Shown here in pieces: positions 46,486 to 56,573 of a stretch of DNA of 64,000 nt. The DNA comes from Psychrobacter sp. (GTDB lineage: Bacteria > Pseudomonadota > Gammaproteobacteria > Pseudomonadales > Moraxellaceae). Where the stretch lies: contig JAGLBE010000008.1 in assembly GCA_018260445.1 (NCBI GenBank), positions 522-64,521 on the forward strand, given 5' to 3'. The notes beneath the pieces were generated by a model. It ran no database searches and was not told the DNA's origin. It worked only from the letters and a program-made list of their open reading frames with translations. Position 1 is the first letter of the stretch; every line of letters starts with the position of its first letter. Position numbers and translations under genes: made by a program.

Positions 46486-47508
46486 CTATACGCTTTGTAG
46501 CAGCGCGGCTAAGGTATTCCCGGGCAGCGCTGTTTTCATAAATTGCTCGCCAATTAAAAAGCAATAAATCTGGTGCTCTAACATCAGGCGCATATCATCC
46601 GCATTATCAATCCCACTTTCGGTTACCAACAAAAACGAGCTGGTTAAAGAGGCGGCTGCGGGGCTAGGCTGTTTGTTGGCATCAATGCTATCAGTGCTCT
46701 CAACGCTATCAACGCTATCAACGCTATCAACGCTATCAACGCTATCAATGCTATCAACGCTATCAGTGCTCTCAAAGCTATCACTATCAGGGTTATCAAT
46801 ATGAGCGGCTGTTTGTGCCTCTAAAGTCTGTTTCAGGCGAATAGAAGTTTGCAGATTGGTAGCAAAGGTATGCAAATCCCTATTATTAATGCCATAAATA
46901 TTGTGCTCGGAGTCCGGTAGGGTTAAGGCGCGTGTCAGCTCTTCTTGAGTATGCACCTCAATTAAGACATCCATGCCAAGTTGACAAGCAATACGGTGCA
47001 TCTCGTGTAAAGCGTCAGTCTCTAAGCACGCCACAATCAATAAAATACAATCTGCTCCCAGCAAATACGACTCAAAAATTTGATACGGGTCTATCATAAA
47101 ATCTTTACGCAATACGGGCAGTTGGCAGGCGTCTCTGGCGGCGATTAAATATTGATTTTTGCCTTGAAAGTAGTGGACATCGGTCAACACTGACAAGCAA
47201 ACAGCGCCCGCATGTTCGTATTGCTTGGCAACAAATACAGGGTCGAGGTCAGGACATATCACCCCTTTTGATGGCGATGCCTTTTTGATTTCGGCGATAA
47301 TGGCGATTTGTTGTTGGGCCACCTTTTGGCGCAATGCCTTAGCAAAGCCGCGTCTCGGCACACGCTGGCTGTCTAATAGCACATGTACTTCTGCCCGTAT
47401 GCTGTCATAGGACTTAAGGCGCTTGGCCTGAAATACCTCTTCTTTTTTAGTAGCCACAATCTTTTGTAAGATAGAGGGGATAGCCGGCTCGGTTTGGGAT
47501 TCAATCAT
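46486..47508 (-). CDS. trpC: Indole-3-glycerol-phosphate synthase with a repeat insertion
   Basis: 340 residues from ATG 47508; ATG 47556 is also possible. A TIM barrel making indole-3-glycerol phosphate in tryptophan synthesis: AEIKKASPSKG, VLRKDFMIDPYQ, DVLIEVHTQEEL, GINNRDLHTF and LVTESGI are present. Between the GINNRDL strand and LVTESGI, about residues 232-290, is an acidic low-complexity insertion of DSV repeats encoded by a 9-bp array (46686-46801). The usual length is about 270. The insertion sits in a loop, so the fold can survive. Third gene of trpGDC. Confidence 0.93.
   Translation of the reverse strand: MIESQTEPAIPSILQKIVATKKEEVFQAKRLKSYDSIRAEVHVLLDSQRVPRRGFAKALRQKVAQQQIAIIAEIKKASPSKGVICPDLDPVFVAKQYEHAGAVCLSVLTDVHYFQGKNQYLIAARDACQLPVLRKDFMIDPYQIFESYLLGADCILLIVACLETDALHEMHRIACQLGMDVLIEVHTQEELTRALTLPDSEHNIYGINNRDLHTFATNLQTSIRLKQTLEAQTAAHIDNPDSDSFESTDSVDSIDSVDSVDSVDSVDSVESTDSIDANKQPSPAAASLTSSFLLVTESGIDNADDMRLMLEHQIYCFLIGEQFMKTALPGNTLAALLQSV
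46686..46801. repeat. In-frame 9-bp array GCTATCAAC inside trpC
   Basis: About twelve units of GCTATCAAC or close variants (CTCAACGCT, CTATCAGTG), read as Asp-Ser-Val/Ile on the minus strand. Confidence 0.92.
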
Positions 47509-47643
47509 AGGTTGCTCACAAAAACTTATCAGGGTTTTATTATTCAAGTCTATCATTTAGGTTATAGACTATAAAAGGTTGTAGGCGATAGAAAATATAA
47601 TAAAAAACAGAAAACATAACGCCCTAATAACCATTAAACGGCT

Positions 47644-48927
47644 TTATTGGTTAAAGGACTGGGTAAATTTAGCAAACTCTTTAAGCTTTTGTAATCCCGC
47701 CCCTGTTTGAATAATGGTTTGCGCTTGATTCACCCCATTGGCCAGGTTGCTAGCAAGCCCAGCCACATAGATAGCAGCGCCGGCGTTTAGCGCAATCATA
47801 TCTCGGGCTTTGTTAAGGGTGGTGGGATGAATAAACAGGTCCGCCTCCACAGTATCGATGTTATCCATGTTATCAATATCGCCATCATCCATATTGACAA
47901 TGTCGTCAACGATATCAATATCAATATCAATATCAATATCAATGTCAATGTCGTCCATATTCACAATGGCGTCAACGCTAGCACTGTTATTGTCATGGTC
48001 ATTTAGCGTACTCGCCCCGGCACCGGCAAGCGCAGCTTGAATAAGCGCAAGGCTTTGGGCGGAGGACTGCACACTAAGCCCCGTTAGCGACTGTGACTCA
48101 ATCCCCACATCTTCAGGATAAATGTCATAAACCCGTACCTCACCATCTTTTAGCTCGGCCACTTTGGTGCTGCTGGCCAAGCTAATCTCGTCCAAACCAT
48201 CTTTCGAACCTACCACCATCACATGATTGGCACCAAGATTTTTAAGCACATAAGCCAGCGGCTCACACAAGGTATCGGTAAACACGCCCACCACCGAATT
48301 TTTAACCCCAGCAGGGTTGGTCAATGGCCCTAGGATATTAAAAATGGTGCGTATTTTTAACAAGCGGCGAATGGGTATTGCATACTTCATGGCTTGATGG
48401 TGATTGGGTGCAAACAAAAAGCCCAAGCCTTGGCTTTCAATACATTGCTTGGCCTGCTCGGGGCTTATGCTTAAATCAACCCCCGCTTGTTGTAATAAAT
48501 CTGAGCTGCCAGATTTAGACGACACACCGCGGTTGCCATGCTTGGCAACCGTGACACCTGCCGCAGCGGCCACAAAAGCTGAGGCAGTAGATACATTAAA
48601 CAAGTTGCTACCATCGCCGCCTGTACCCACAATATCTACCAAATAATCACACCCTTGCAGCTCAATTTTATCAGCAAATTCAAGCATGACACTGGCCGAT
48701 GCGGTAATCTCATCGATGGATTCGCCCTTCATATTCAGCCCCACCAATAGCGCACTCATCAAAGCGTCAGGACAGCGCCCATCCATGATGATGGTCATCA
48801 CTTGACGCATCTGATGTTGGGTTAAGTCGATGCGTTTGATAATCTTGGTTAAAGCATCGGTTAAAATCTCTTGCACCTGAGCATCGTTTAAATCGGTGGT
48901 ACGAAAGGGGGTAGAGGTGCTGGTCAT
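47644..48927 (-). CDS. trpD: Anthranilate phosphoribosyltransferase with a repeat insertion
   Basis: 427 residues from ATG 48927 (the frame extends to TTG 48951). It transfers phosphoribose from PRPP to anthranilate. GTGGDGSNLFNVSTA binds PRPP, KHGNRGVSSKSGSSDLL and NILGPLTNPA are typical. Between AALAGAG and the conserved ARDMIALNAGAAIYVAG there is an acidic insertion, about residues 300-365, containing an Ile-Asp dipeptide run from a 6-bp repeat (47911-47950). Normal TrpD is about 340-350 residues. Second gene of trpGDC. Confidence 0.93.
   Translation of the reverse strand: MTSTSTPFRTTDLNDAQVQEILTDALTKIIKRIDLTQHQMRQVMTIIMDGRCPDALMSALLVGLNMKGESIDEITASASVMLEFADKIELQGCDYLVDIVGTGGDGSNLFNVSTASAFVAAAAGVTVAKHGNRGVSSKSGSSDLLQQAGVDLSISPEQAKQCIESQGLGFLFAPNHHQAMKYAIPIRRLLKIRTIFNILGPLTNPAGVKNSVVGVFTDTLCEPLAYVLKNLGANHVMVVGSKDGLDEISLASSTKVAELKDGEVRVYDIYPEDVGIESQSLTGLSVQSSAQSLALIQAALAGAGASTLNDHDNNSASVDAIVNMDDIDIDIDIDIDIDIVDDIVNMDDGDIDNMDNIDTVEADLFIHPTTLNKARDMIALNAGAAIYVAGLASNLANGVNQAQTIIQTGAGLQKLKEFAKFTQSFNQ
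47911..47950. repeat. In-frame 6-bp array ATCAAT inside trpD
   Basis: Six to seven units of ATCAAT encode an Asp-Ile run on the minus strand; flanking GTCATCCATATT repeats extend the acidic segment. Confidence 0.9.
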
Positions 48928-49046
48928 AGGTTCTATTCTTTTTAATGGCAATTTAGGAAGGTAGGAAGGTAAGAGGGTTCAAAATGGATAATGTCGAGCC
49001 AACTTGTTGAGTGTCCGTCATATCAAATTTAGCAATGCCGTAACGG

Positions 49047-49721
49047 TTATCTGTCTAAAATAGCTGTCGTAGCTATCGTTCCAGTCGTTCTTGTCACATA
49101 CGTGGTAATAAAGTTATTCAATAGCGATAACCCTGCTTCACTTAAGATGGATTCAGGGTGAAACTGCACCCCTTCAATCGCGAGTTGACGGTGGCGGATG
49201 CCCATAATCTCGTCTATGTCATCTATGTCTACCATTCCATCAATGCTATTAGCACCCGTATGCGCCATTGTCCATGCCGTCATCTTAAGAGTATCAGGCA
49301 ACGTGGCTTTGTCAACCAGTAATGAGTGATAGCGAGTGACCTGAGTGGGATTGGCAAGCCCGTTAAAGACGCCCTCGCCGCTATGATACACCAGCGAGGT
49401 ACGCCCATGCATGACTTGGCCGGCACGCACAATGCTCGCCCCAAACGCTTGGGCAATGGCTTGGTGCCCCAAACAGACCCCAAGCAGCGGCAGTTTACCC
49501 GCAAAATGGCGAATGCAAGCTAAGGTGATGCCTGCCTCATCTGGCGTACCGGGGCCGGGGCCTAAAACAATAGCTTGTAATCTGCCTTTTTGTTGCATGG
49601 CGTCTATATCGGCAAGACTAATGGCGTCGTTTTTATAAACCACCACGTCGGCTTGCAGTTGTTGCAGATACTGCACGATATTATAGGTAAAACTGTCGTA
49701 ATTATCCAAAAGAAGTATCAT
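49047..49721 (-). CDS. trpG: Anthranilate synthase glutamine amidotransferase subunit
   Basis: 224 residues from ATG 49721, which gives the standard [14 protein letters not shown] start. Class I glutaminase: nucleophile Cys83 in LLGVCLGHQ, and His/Glu in [19 protein letters not shown] is typical. It supplies ammonia to TrpE, which is not in the window; PabA function is also possible, as one protein often serves both. A small acidic insert (MVDIDDIDE) precedes the HPES region. First of trpGDC; trpD begins about 120 bp later. Confidence 0.92.
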   Translation of the reverse strand: MILLLDNYDSFTYNIVQYLQQLQADVVVYKNDAISLADIDAMQQKGRLQAIVLGPGPGTPDEAGITLACIRHFAGKLPLLGVCLGHQAIAQAFGASIVRAGQVMHGRTSLVYHSGEGVFNGLANPTQVTRYHSLLVDKATLPDTLKMTAWTMAHTGANSIDGMVDIDDIDEIMGIRHRQLAIEGVQFHPESILSEAGLSLLNNFITTYVTRTTGTIATTAILDR

Positions 49722-50459
49722 AAAGGATGCGGCTATTGTAGATTGGCTATGAATTGATGACAGATAAATGAACTGACTTGCTGATTTTGATGGACTCATT
49801 TAAACGTAGCGAAACAAAGCGGCCTCGTCCAAAAATGACAGCGCATCATAAAGCAGATTGATGGCAGACTATATGACCCAATTGTGAACAGGGCGCAATC
49901 ATTATAAAGAATAGACGGCTTTTTACTAGGCTTACTGATTTGGCTTACTAATTTGGTAACGTGAATTGCACTAAAATATAAAATATAAAAATTATTTTGC
50001 ACAAAAATAGAGCGTATTTAAATGGCTTTATGCACCAATAAAGACTATAACCCCAATATCTCAGTAGTTTTAAATCGGGTAGAGGCTTATTTAGACGCTG
50101 TTATCTAATAGCTATCTAATAATTATCTAATATTAGGCCAATATTATATCCCTAAGCAAGACTGGCATAGCCGTTGCATTATTTATCCTATCAAAAGTAT
50201 GACCCGCATAAGACTTGTTATCGTCTTGTTATTATCGTCTTAATAGAATTGCTCATAGCCTACATAGCACTAAATATATAGGGGTTTTACACCTTTTATA
50301 CGTTAAGGCGGCTATTGATGCTATACGCTAAGAACGGTATATTTGCATCCTGATTGCGTTATGAGGCACAATACAACAGCGCCGAATAGATACGCTAATC
50401 TTTAATACTTTACCTATCAACCAACCACTTTTAAAACGACATATTAACGGAGAGATTTA
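49722..50459. other. Divergent regulatory region between trpG and glnA
   Basis: 738 bp without a credible gene. It contains the sigma-54 promoter of glnA at 50163-50178. GCAC half-sites of the NtrC type occur at about 49969, 49999 and 50030 (TGCACCA), at enhancer distance. A TATAAT on the minus strand (49901-49906 region) could serve trpG but lacks a good -35. No multi-Trp leader peptide was found. Confidence 0.45.
50163..50178 (+). promoter_or_regulatory. Sigma-54 (RpoN) promoter of glnA
   Basis: TGGCATAGCCGTTGCA matches TGGCACrnnnnTTGCw with GG and GC exactly 10 bp apart. It would start a transcript near 50190 with a 270-nt leader to glnA. Nitrogen control of glnA by NtrC/RpoN is well known. 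Confidence 0.8.
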
Positions 50460-51869
50460 ATGTCAAATAAGCTACTAGACCTTATCAAAGAAACCAACGC
50501 TAAATGGGTGGATTGCCGTTTTACCGACACCCGTGGTAAAGAGCAGCATATTAGCTATCCTGCCTCAACAATTGATGAAGACGTGTTTGAAGATGGTAAA
50601 ATGTTTGACGGCTCATCGGTAGCTGGCTGGAAAGGCATTGAAGCCTCTGATATGATTTTGCGCCCTGACCCTGAAACCGCCTTTCTTGACCCGTTTTTTG
50701 ATGTGCCCACCGTTGTCGTCACCTGCGATATTATTGAACCCACAACGATGCAAGGCTATGACCGCGATCCACGCTCTATCGCGCGCCGTGCTGAAGAGTA
50801 CTTAAAATCTACCGGTATCGGTGATACCGCCTATTTTGGCCCAGAGCCAGAGTTTTTTATTTTTGATGATGTCAAATGGTCTATAGACATGTCGGGCTCA
50901 AGCTCGAAAATCACCGCCGAAGAGGCCGCCTGGTCGACAGATAATGACTATGAATGGGGCAACATGGCGCATCGCCCTCGCGTGAAAGGCGGTTATTTCC
51001 CGGTACCTCCTGTGGATAGCTCGCAAGATTTGCGTTCAGTAATGTGTCAGCGTTTAGAAGACATCATGGGCGAAAATCGTGTTGAGGTTCATCACCATGA
51101 AGTGGCGTCTTGCCAATCTGAAATCGGCGTCTCGTTTAATACCTTGGTGCGTAAAGCAGATGAAGTACAGCAGTTTAAATATGTGGTGCATAACGTGGCG
51201 CATCAACATGGCAAAACGGCCACTTTTATGCCAAAGCCAATAGTAGGCGATAATGGCTCTGGGATGCATGTGCATATGTCCATCTCTAAAGACGGCGTCA
51301 ATACTTTTGCCGGTGACGAATATGCAGGCTTATCAGAAACAGCATTGTATTATATTGGCGGCGTTATCAAGCATGCGCGCGCGTTAAATGCCATTGTTAA
51401 CCCGTCTACCAATAGCTACAAGCGCCTTGTGCCCCATTACGAAGCGCCGATTATGCTAGCCTATTCTGCTCGTAACCGTTCGGCCTCTATCCGTATTCCT
51501 TATGTGTCTTCTCCTAAAGGTGTGCGCGTTGAAGCCCGTTTCCCTGATCCCACTTGTAACCCCTATTTAGCCTTTGCAGCGCTATTAATGGCCGGCCTTG
51601 ACGGTATTCAAAACAAAATCCATCCCGGTGAAGCTGCTGATAAAAACTTGTACGACTTACCTCCTGAAGAAGAAGCGCTTATCCCAACAGTGGCTGAAAA
51701 CTTGGAAGTAGCATTACAAGCGCTTAAGGATGATCACGAGTTTTTGCTAAAGGGCGATGTGTTTAGTCAAGATATGCTAGACGCTTATATTGAGCTAAAA
51801 ATGGAAGAAGTCGAGCGTTTAAATACGACCGTTCATCCGATTGAATTTGATATGTATTATAGCTGCTAA
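50460..51869 (+). CDS. glnA: Glutamine synthetase, type I
   Basis: A 469-residue dodecameric enzyme joining ammonia to glutamate with [21 protein letters not shown], the [10 protein letters not shown] metal site, [18 protein letters not shown] and NRSASIRIP are all present. The adenylylation site NLYDLPPEE holds Tyr398, so it is GSI-beta and controlled by GlnE. TAACGGAGAG precedes the ATG. Monocistronic with a sigma-54 promoter and a downstream terminator. Confidence 0.97.
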   Translation: MSNKLLDLIKETNAKWVDCRFTDTRGKEQHISYPASTIDEDVFEDGKMFDGSSVAGWKGIEASDMILRPDPETAFLDPFFDVPTVVVTCDIIEPTTMQGYDRDPRSIARRAEEYLKSTGIGDTAYFGPEPEFFIFDDVKWSIDMSGSSSKITAEEAAWSTDNDYEWGNMAHRPRVKGGYFPVPPVDSSQDLRSVMCQRLEDIMGENRVEVHHHEVASCQSEIGVSFNTLVRKADEVQQFKYVVHNVAHQHGKTATFMPKPIVGDNGSGMHVHMSISKDGVNTFAGDEYAGLSETALYYIGGVIKHARALNAIVNPSTNSYKRLVPHYEAPIMLAYSARNRSASIRIPYVSSPKGVRVEARFPDPTCNPYLAFAALLMAGLDGIQNKIHPGEAADKNLYDLPPEEEALIPTVAENLEVALQALKDDHEFLLKGDVFSQDMLDAYIELKMEEVERLNTTVHPIEFDMYYSC

Positions 51870-52045
51870 TATCCCCTTTGCTGCTGTGACCTATAGGACT
51901 GATGAGCATTGTCCCTTTTGCGGTAGTGCTACAGCCAATAGATATGCTTTAGTATGTGCGAAATAGTAGCCATCTTAGCCATACTAAATGATGTCTACAA
52001 AAATAATAGCAGCTAGTTTGTGCGTTATACAACCCAGCCACATTC

Positions 52046-52076
52046 AACCCAGCCACGTTGGTGCGCTGGGTTTTTT
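52046..52076 (+). terminator. Terminator downstream of glnA
   Basis: AACCCAGC pairs with GCTGGGTT, followed by T6. A second AACCCAGCCA copy at 52031 gives an alternative stem. The remainder of 51870-52327 shows no gene. Confidence 0.8.
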
Positions 52077-52327
52077 GGTGTTTATGGTTTATAGTGACTA
52101 GGTATCAGGATAAAAGCGACTGATAAAAAGACGTGGTTACAGTGCACTTAGCACTTAGCATTGAGTTGCTCAATGATAAGACACAGTGTGTTGTCGATGA
52201 TGTGCAATGTATGCTGGGTATGCTGGTATTTTATGGCGGTTAACCTAAACTAAAGTTAAATTTGAGGCGAATCCGTATATAATAGGATAAAGTTTACTAG
52301 AGAAATGGGCTAATAAAGAGACCAACG

Positions 52328-53062
52328 ATGACCACTCAAAGAGTTCAAACATGTGCGCTAAATAATCTATGCAAAAAATCACAGCCTTTACCGCATACCC
52401 TAATACTAGGTGGCCTATTGGGCTTAGCCATATTAGCCACAGGGCCCGCCTATGCCGATATCTACAAAATTACTCATGCAGATGGCAGTGTCGTTTATTC
52501 CGATAGAGCTTCTAACGATATGAACAGCAAAGTAGACATTGTCACTATTCCTCCTGCGCCAACAGCTTCCGCTCAAACCAGCCAATATAATGCCTATACC
52601 GCTGCCCCAATGCCAGCGACCTCAGTGAATACGCCTAATGCAGATGGTAGCAACAATGGCATCAATAGCAACAAAGACAGCAGTGTTGCTTATCATCTTA
52701 CCATCCTATCGCCCATTAAAGAGCGGGCTTATCATCGCCCTATGCAAAATATTGAGGTAGAGGTGAGTGTGTCACCCAAATTAAGAGCGGGGGATAAAGT
52801 AACCATACTGATTGACAGCGCAGAAGTGGCCACAGGTTTAACCGCAAGCATACCTACCACGCAATTAAATCCGGGTAAACATATTTTAGAGGTTCATGTG
52901 CTCACTGGCAGCGGCGTTAGCACCTCTAAAGAGACCATGACCTTTTATGTGATACAAAATAGCCGCGTTCAGCAACAAAAAAGGCAACTTGTTGAGCAGC
53001 TCAATGCCTATAACCAATTGCCTTGGTATAAAAAATTGATGCTAAGACTAAGCAGTAAGTAG
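52328..53062 (+). CDS. DUF4124-domain exported protein
   Basis: 244 residues. An N-terminal signal (LILGGLLGLAILATGPAYA, mature from about residue 44) leads into a DUF4124 domain (DIYKITHADGSVVYSDRAS), a short beta module common in secreted gamma-proteobacterial proteins. After an N/S-rich linker comes an Ig-like domain (ILSPIKERAYHRPMQNIEVEVSVSP) and a basic, helical end. DUF4124 genes often follow glnA in gamma-proteobacteria. Function unknown. Confidence 0.75.
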   Translation: MTTQRVQTCALNNLCKKSQPLPHTLILGGLLGLAILATGPAYADIYKITHADGSVVYSDRASNDMNSKVDIVTIPPAPTASAQTSQYNAYTAAPMPATSVNTPNADGSNNGINSNKDSSVAYHLTILSPIKERAYHRPMQNIEVEVSVSPKLRAGDKVTILIDSAEVATGLTASIPTTQLNPGKHILEVHVLTGSGVSTSKETMTFYVIQNSRVQQQKRQLVEQLNAYNQLPWYKKLMLRLSSK

Positions 53063-53151
53063 CTAATAAACAGTCGTGTTATAGACAGCAGCGTTATAAA
53101 TGGCTACCTATCCCCGTTAATCCTTGTCGCACGCTAGGGCGCTAGTGCCCA

Positions 53152-53901
53152 TTATTTTCGCCAAGGTAGCAACTCAATGGTGCCATTGGCCACCACTTTG
53201 ACTTCAGAATCACCGCCTTCAAAATTTTGTGCTGGCACACCTGCTGCATCGTTCATCGTAGAGCGCATGGCCATCATAGGCTGTACCGTATAGCCCCCTT
53301 CGGTATTCAAGGTAACAGACACAATTTGATAGCCGCTGTTATCCCACGCCTTGGTCAAAACATTAGCTTGGTCTTTAAAGGCTTGACTGGCCTCAATCAT
53401 CAGTTCTTGTTCAACGGCGGCACGTTTGTCTTTAGAGATGCCAAATTGAATGTTTTGTAGCACCAGGGTGTCTTGTAATGCCGCCACCAAGTCACTCATC
53501 GCCGTAAAATCGTTGCTTTTTAAGTCTAAAGAGGCAGACCCCGTCCAACCTAAAATCTTACCATCGTCGTTATTATGGCGCGGATAAGTGTTTTGTGAGC
53601 CCGTTGTGGCGGTCACCGAAGGATAACGCTTGGCAATTTGTAACGCCTGATTCATCGCGCTGTTGAGTTCAGTAGCCAACAGCTTAGGGCTATCTGCCTG
53701 TGCTTGCTTGGTCAAGGTAGCGGTCACTTGGTCATTTTTAACCTCCTTACTGGCATTGACGCTATAGCTAATTTGATTATAGCCGGTCGGCTCTGCCAAT
53801 GCCGCTTGCGACAGCATGGTCGACATCAGGGCTATCGCTGCGCAACCTGCCAGTAGTCCTAGATGCGGTTGGCTAAATCGGTGTATATGACGTGTTTGCA
53901 T
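53152..53901 (-). CDS. SIMPL-domain (DUF541) periplasmic protein
   Basis: 249 residues. A signal peptide (LLAGCAAIALMSTMLSQAALA, ending about residue 36) is followed by a SIMPL domain: SYSVNASKEVKNDQVTATLTKQ at the start, AIEQ-type middle and VKVVANGTIELLP at the end. The AGC in the signal is too early to be a normal lipobox. AAGGAC precedes the ATG. Family members are linked to oxidative-stress tolerance and envelope functions, but the role here is unknown. Confidence 0.8.
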   Translation of the reverse strand: MQTRHIHRFSQPHLGLLAGCAAIALMSTMLSQAALAEPTGYNQISYSVNASKEVKNDQVTATLTKQAQADSPKLLATELNSAMNQALQIAKRYPSVTATTGSQNTYPRHNNDDGKILGWTGSASLDLKSNDFTAMSDLVAALQDTLVLQNIQFGISKDKRAAVEQELMIEASQAFKDQANVLTKAWDNSGYQIVSVTLNTEGGYTVQPMMAMRSTMNDAAGVPAQNFEGGDSEVKVVANGTIELLPWRK

Positions 53902-54063
53902 ACGGTTGTCCTTATTGTTATCGATGATTGACCTTTTAAGCTCATCTATAGTAGCAACAAGCCCATTACTAATAAAGTGCTATTGCTGTGACAAAAGTTG
54001 TGGCAATTGTTGCTACCACGCCCTAGGCGGCAATCATGAGGCGCCTGTATTGGCCTATTATAT

Positions 54064-55074
54064 TTACCATTGACTTTGTCTGGCTAATTTTGCCTCGTTA
54101 GATTCGGGATACCTACTGATTAACATCTCCACATATTTTTTAGCTTGCGTCACCTGTCGGTCACTTTGGGCAAAGGTTGCCAATCGATACAGTGCTTTGC
54201 TTTGTTTATCATTACTAGGATAATCGTTGTAATGATTGATGACTTGTAAAAACTCGCTTTGTGCCTGTTTTATATTGGGTGGGCTGTCTTTTAAGTAAAA
54301 CTCACCTAACCAATAATGGGCATTGGGCGCTAGGCTATGATTGGGGTAAGCAGCAATAAATGCTTGCATTTTCTCAATGCCCGCTTTTGCCCCTTCTTCT
54401 TTTAGCGCAGAGTAGGCTGCAAAATAGGCGTTTTGCGCTTGATTGCTGTCTGTAGTTTGGGTTAGCGGATTGGCATTGGGTGCCATCGGTTTACTATGAG
54501 AACCAGCGGTAGATGCTTCGGAACTCGCAACAGCTGCAATATCTACATTGCTTAGTAGCAAAGGTTGATTGCTGCCATCCACCGCGTCGCTACCGTTTCG
54601 CAAAGTGGGTATCAAATAGGGTCGACGGACGGCCTCATTATTATTGATTGCGGTAGATTTTAGATCAACCTGTTCGGCAACCTGTGCTTTAATAAGCGGG
54701 GCAAGCTCGCTGAGTAGTTCTGCTTTTAAGGCTTGTTTGCTGCTAGCAAAGACAGCGGCGCCGTTGCTCGCTTGGGCATTACTGCGCGTTAAGTCATTCA
54801 CCTGTAATTGTAGTATCTCGACCTGTCCGGCCAATCGTGCCATTTCAAGTTGCTGGGTCTGTAATTGTTTGACTAATTCATAAGCATTCGGTAAGGCGGC
54901 ATTGGGTAGTACGGCATTACTAGTGACGATAGCAATAGGGGAGGTGCGGTTGGTAGATGTAGAATCATCAATACCAGCGGCGTACCCGATGCCAGAACCT
55001 GCGTAAGTGCTAAAAGTAGCAGTCAGGATGCAGAGTTTAATGATAATAGAGCGTTGTTTGCGAATAACGACCAT
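54064..55074 (-). CDS. cpoB: CpoB/YbgF-like cell division coordinator
   Basis: About 336 residues from ATG 55074 (ATG 55110 also in frame). Signal peptide, then a coiled coil (LVKQLQTQQLEMARLAGQVEILQLQVNDL, about 50-80), a long linker, and C-terminal TPR motifs (AYFAAYSALKEEGAKAGIEKMQAFIAAYPNHSLAPNAHYWLGEFYL). CpoB links the Tol-Pal system to peptidoglycan synthesis at septation. No tol or pal gene is next to it, unlike the usual operon, so the assignment rests on domain order. Confidence 0.75.
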   Translation of the reverse strand: MVVIRKQRSIIIKLCILTATFSTYAGSGIGYAAGIDDSTSTNRTSPIAIVTSNAVLPNAALPNAYELVKQLQTQQLEMARLAGQVEILQLQVNDLTRSNAQASNGAAVFASSKQALKAELLSELAPLIKAQVAEQVDLKSTAINNNEAVRRPYLIPTLRNGSDAVDGSNQPLLLSNVDIAAVASSEASTAGSHSKPMAPNANPLTQTTDSNQAQNAYFAAYSALKEEGAKAGIEKMQAFIAAYPNHSLAPNAHYWLGEFYLKDSPPNIKQAQSEFLQVINHYNDYPSNDKQSKALYRLATFAQSDRQVTQAKKYVEMLISRYPESNEAKLARQSQW

Positions 55075-55449
55075 GATTGTCTCGACTAGGTTGGTGTTGC
55101 TGACAGGCATAAAAAGACATAAATAAGCGGGAGATTGTATTTAAAAAAAGAAGCCGTTTAGGAGATATCTTGCCTCGTACTGTGGTTGTAGCTTAGATTT
55201 AACTTGGTTTGGGCTTAAATGCTAAATTGTGCATAGGGCGCTTGTGAGCATTGGCAATCTTGGCAGTCCTAACCAGCCAAGTAGTATTCTAGATACTATC
55301 ATCCATGACATACAGAAAGATAGCAACACTAGGCAATAATGTAACTTTTGCTCTGTTGGTCTGCAGCGGGCTGCTAACAGTCAACAGGACTACGCTAAAC
55401 TACGCTAAGGTTAATATGAGGTTAATATGGCTACAATAGCTAAAAACAC
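55075..55449. other. Intergenic region between cpoB and ffs
   Basis: No gene seen. Small direct repeats CTACGCTAA (55393) and GGTTAATATG (55409) occur just before the ffs promoter. Confidence 0.5.
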
Positions 55450-55477
55450 TTGAAAACAGATGCGTTTAAGGTATAAT
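55450..55477 (+). promoter_or_regulatory. Promoter of the SRP RNA gene
   Basis: TTGAAA and a perfect TATAAT are 16 bp apart; transcription would begin at about 55484, at the 5' end of the RNA. Confidence 0.8.
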
Positions 55478-55483
55478 ACTGCT

Positions 55484-55593
<110 letters not shown>

Positions 55594-55650
55594 TTTTTTT
55601 TGCCTAAAATTTGGTAACTTGTCCTTCTTTAAAATCAAGCGAGCATAAAT

Positions 55651-56283
55651 ATGAATAAAGCGGCCGTTGTTATTGCATGTTTATCATTGCTTGCTGGATG
55701 CGAACCTTTACAGCCGTCAGAAGAAGGAAAAGCGCAAGTTGCCAAGACGCAAGCAGCGGCCAAGGATGGAGCCAGCACCAAAGCGGACACTTCAATAGAG
55801 ACGCTAGCAGCGCAAGGGGATGCGGATGCACAGGTTAAGCTGGCAAAAATGTATTTTGACGGCACTGGCGTTGCTCAAGACTATGTGAAGGCCGCTGATT
55901 TGTATGAAAAATCTGCCAAGCAGGGCAACGCCCAAGCGCAGTATCATCTGGGGCTGATGTATTATGAAGGTAATATCCACGGTATTGAACAGGATTATAT
56001 TAAGGCGTATGAATGGTTGGTTAGAGCCGCACAGCAGCAGCACCCAGAGGCAAGCCACTATATGGCAGAGATGTTTCGCCAAGGCGAGGGGGTTATTCAG
56101 GACGAGGATAAGGCCAAAAAGTGGTTTGAACGGGCCTGCAAGGCGGGCTATCGGGTCGATTGTCAAGCTGTTGTGCCAGAAAATGCCAGCACCACCCCAA
56201 ATGCCAGCACCACCCCGATAGCGGTTGCAAGCGCGCCGGCATTAGATAAGGCGCCTACCAGCGTGACTGCGCCAGCCTCTTAA
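55651..56283 (+). CDS. Sel1-repeat lipoprotein
   Basis: 210 residues. Lipoprotein signal with LLAGC (Cys17), then three Sel1-like repeats from about residue 50 (AAQGDADAQVKLAKMYFDGTGVAQDY, SAKQGNAQAQYHLGLMYYEG, AAQQQHPEASHYMAEMFRQGEG). An S/T/P/A-rich tail includes a duplicated NASTTP. It follows the SRP RNA by 57 bp. Probably a periplasmic scaffold; partner unknown. Confidence 0.78.
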   Translation: MNKAAVVIACLSLLAGCEPLQPSEEGKAQVAKTQAAAKDGASTKADTSIETLAAQGDADAQVKLAKMYFDGTGVAQDYVKAADLYEKSAKQGNAQAQYHLGLMYYEGNIHGIEQDYIKAYEWLVRAAQQQHPEASHYMAEMFRQGEGVIQDEDKAKKWFERACKAGYRVDCQAVVPENASTTPNASTTPIAVASAPALDKAPTSVTAPAS

Positions 56284-56503
56284 ATTGAGTCAAGTTCTTT
56301 GTCATGGCTTTAAATGTATAATTTATAGCGTCGTTGATTTGCACTGGTTTACACGACCTGACTTGCTGTTCTGTGAGTGCCATTTTTGCGTGTCCTGTGT
56401 CCAGTGCGGTGTCTTCAATGTGTCCATTTAATACGTGATAGACTATGATTGTCAATGATAGTGTATGACAGTTCATGACAGTTACAGAAAGCGCTAGACA
56501 AAT

Positions 56504-56540
56504 AAAAACCCTTACAAAGCAAGGCTTGTAAGGGTTTATT
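56504..56540. terminator. Bidirectional terminator between the Sel1 lipoprotein gene and ssrA
   Basis: AAACCCTTACA and TGTAAGGGTTT pair around 10 nt, with T-rich tails on both strands; it serves ssrA on the minus strand. The rest of 56284-56503 has TATGACAGTTCATGACAG-type short repeats. Confidence 0.85.
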
Positions 56541-56573
56541 TGATGCTAGATGACAGTTTATAACAGTTTAAGG

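Noticed and set aside
46680-46801. CRISPR array at the repeat cluster in trpC.
   Set aside because: Units are 9 bp, head to tail without spacers, and read in frame through trpC.
49796-50002. Tryptophan leader peptide and attenuator before trpG.
   Set aside because: The short minus-strand frames there contain a single Trp codon and no terminator/antiterminator pair is visible.
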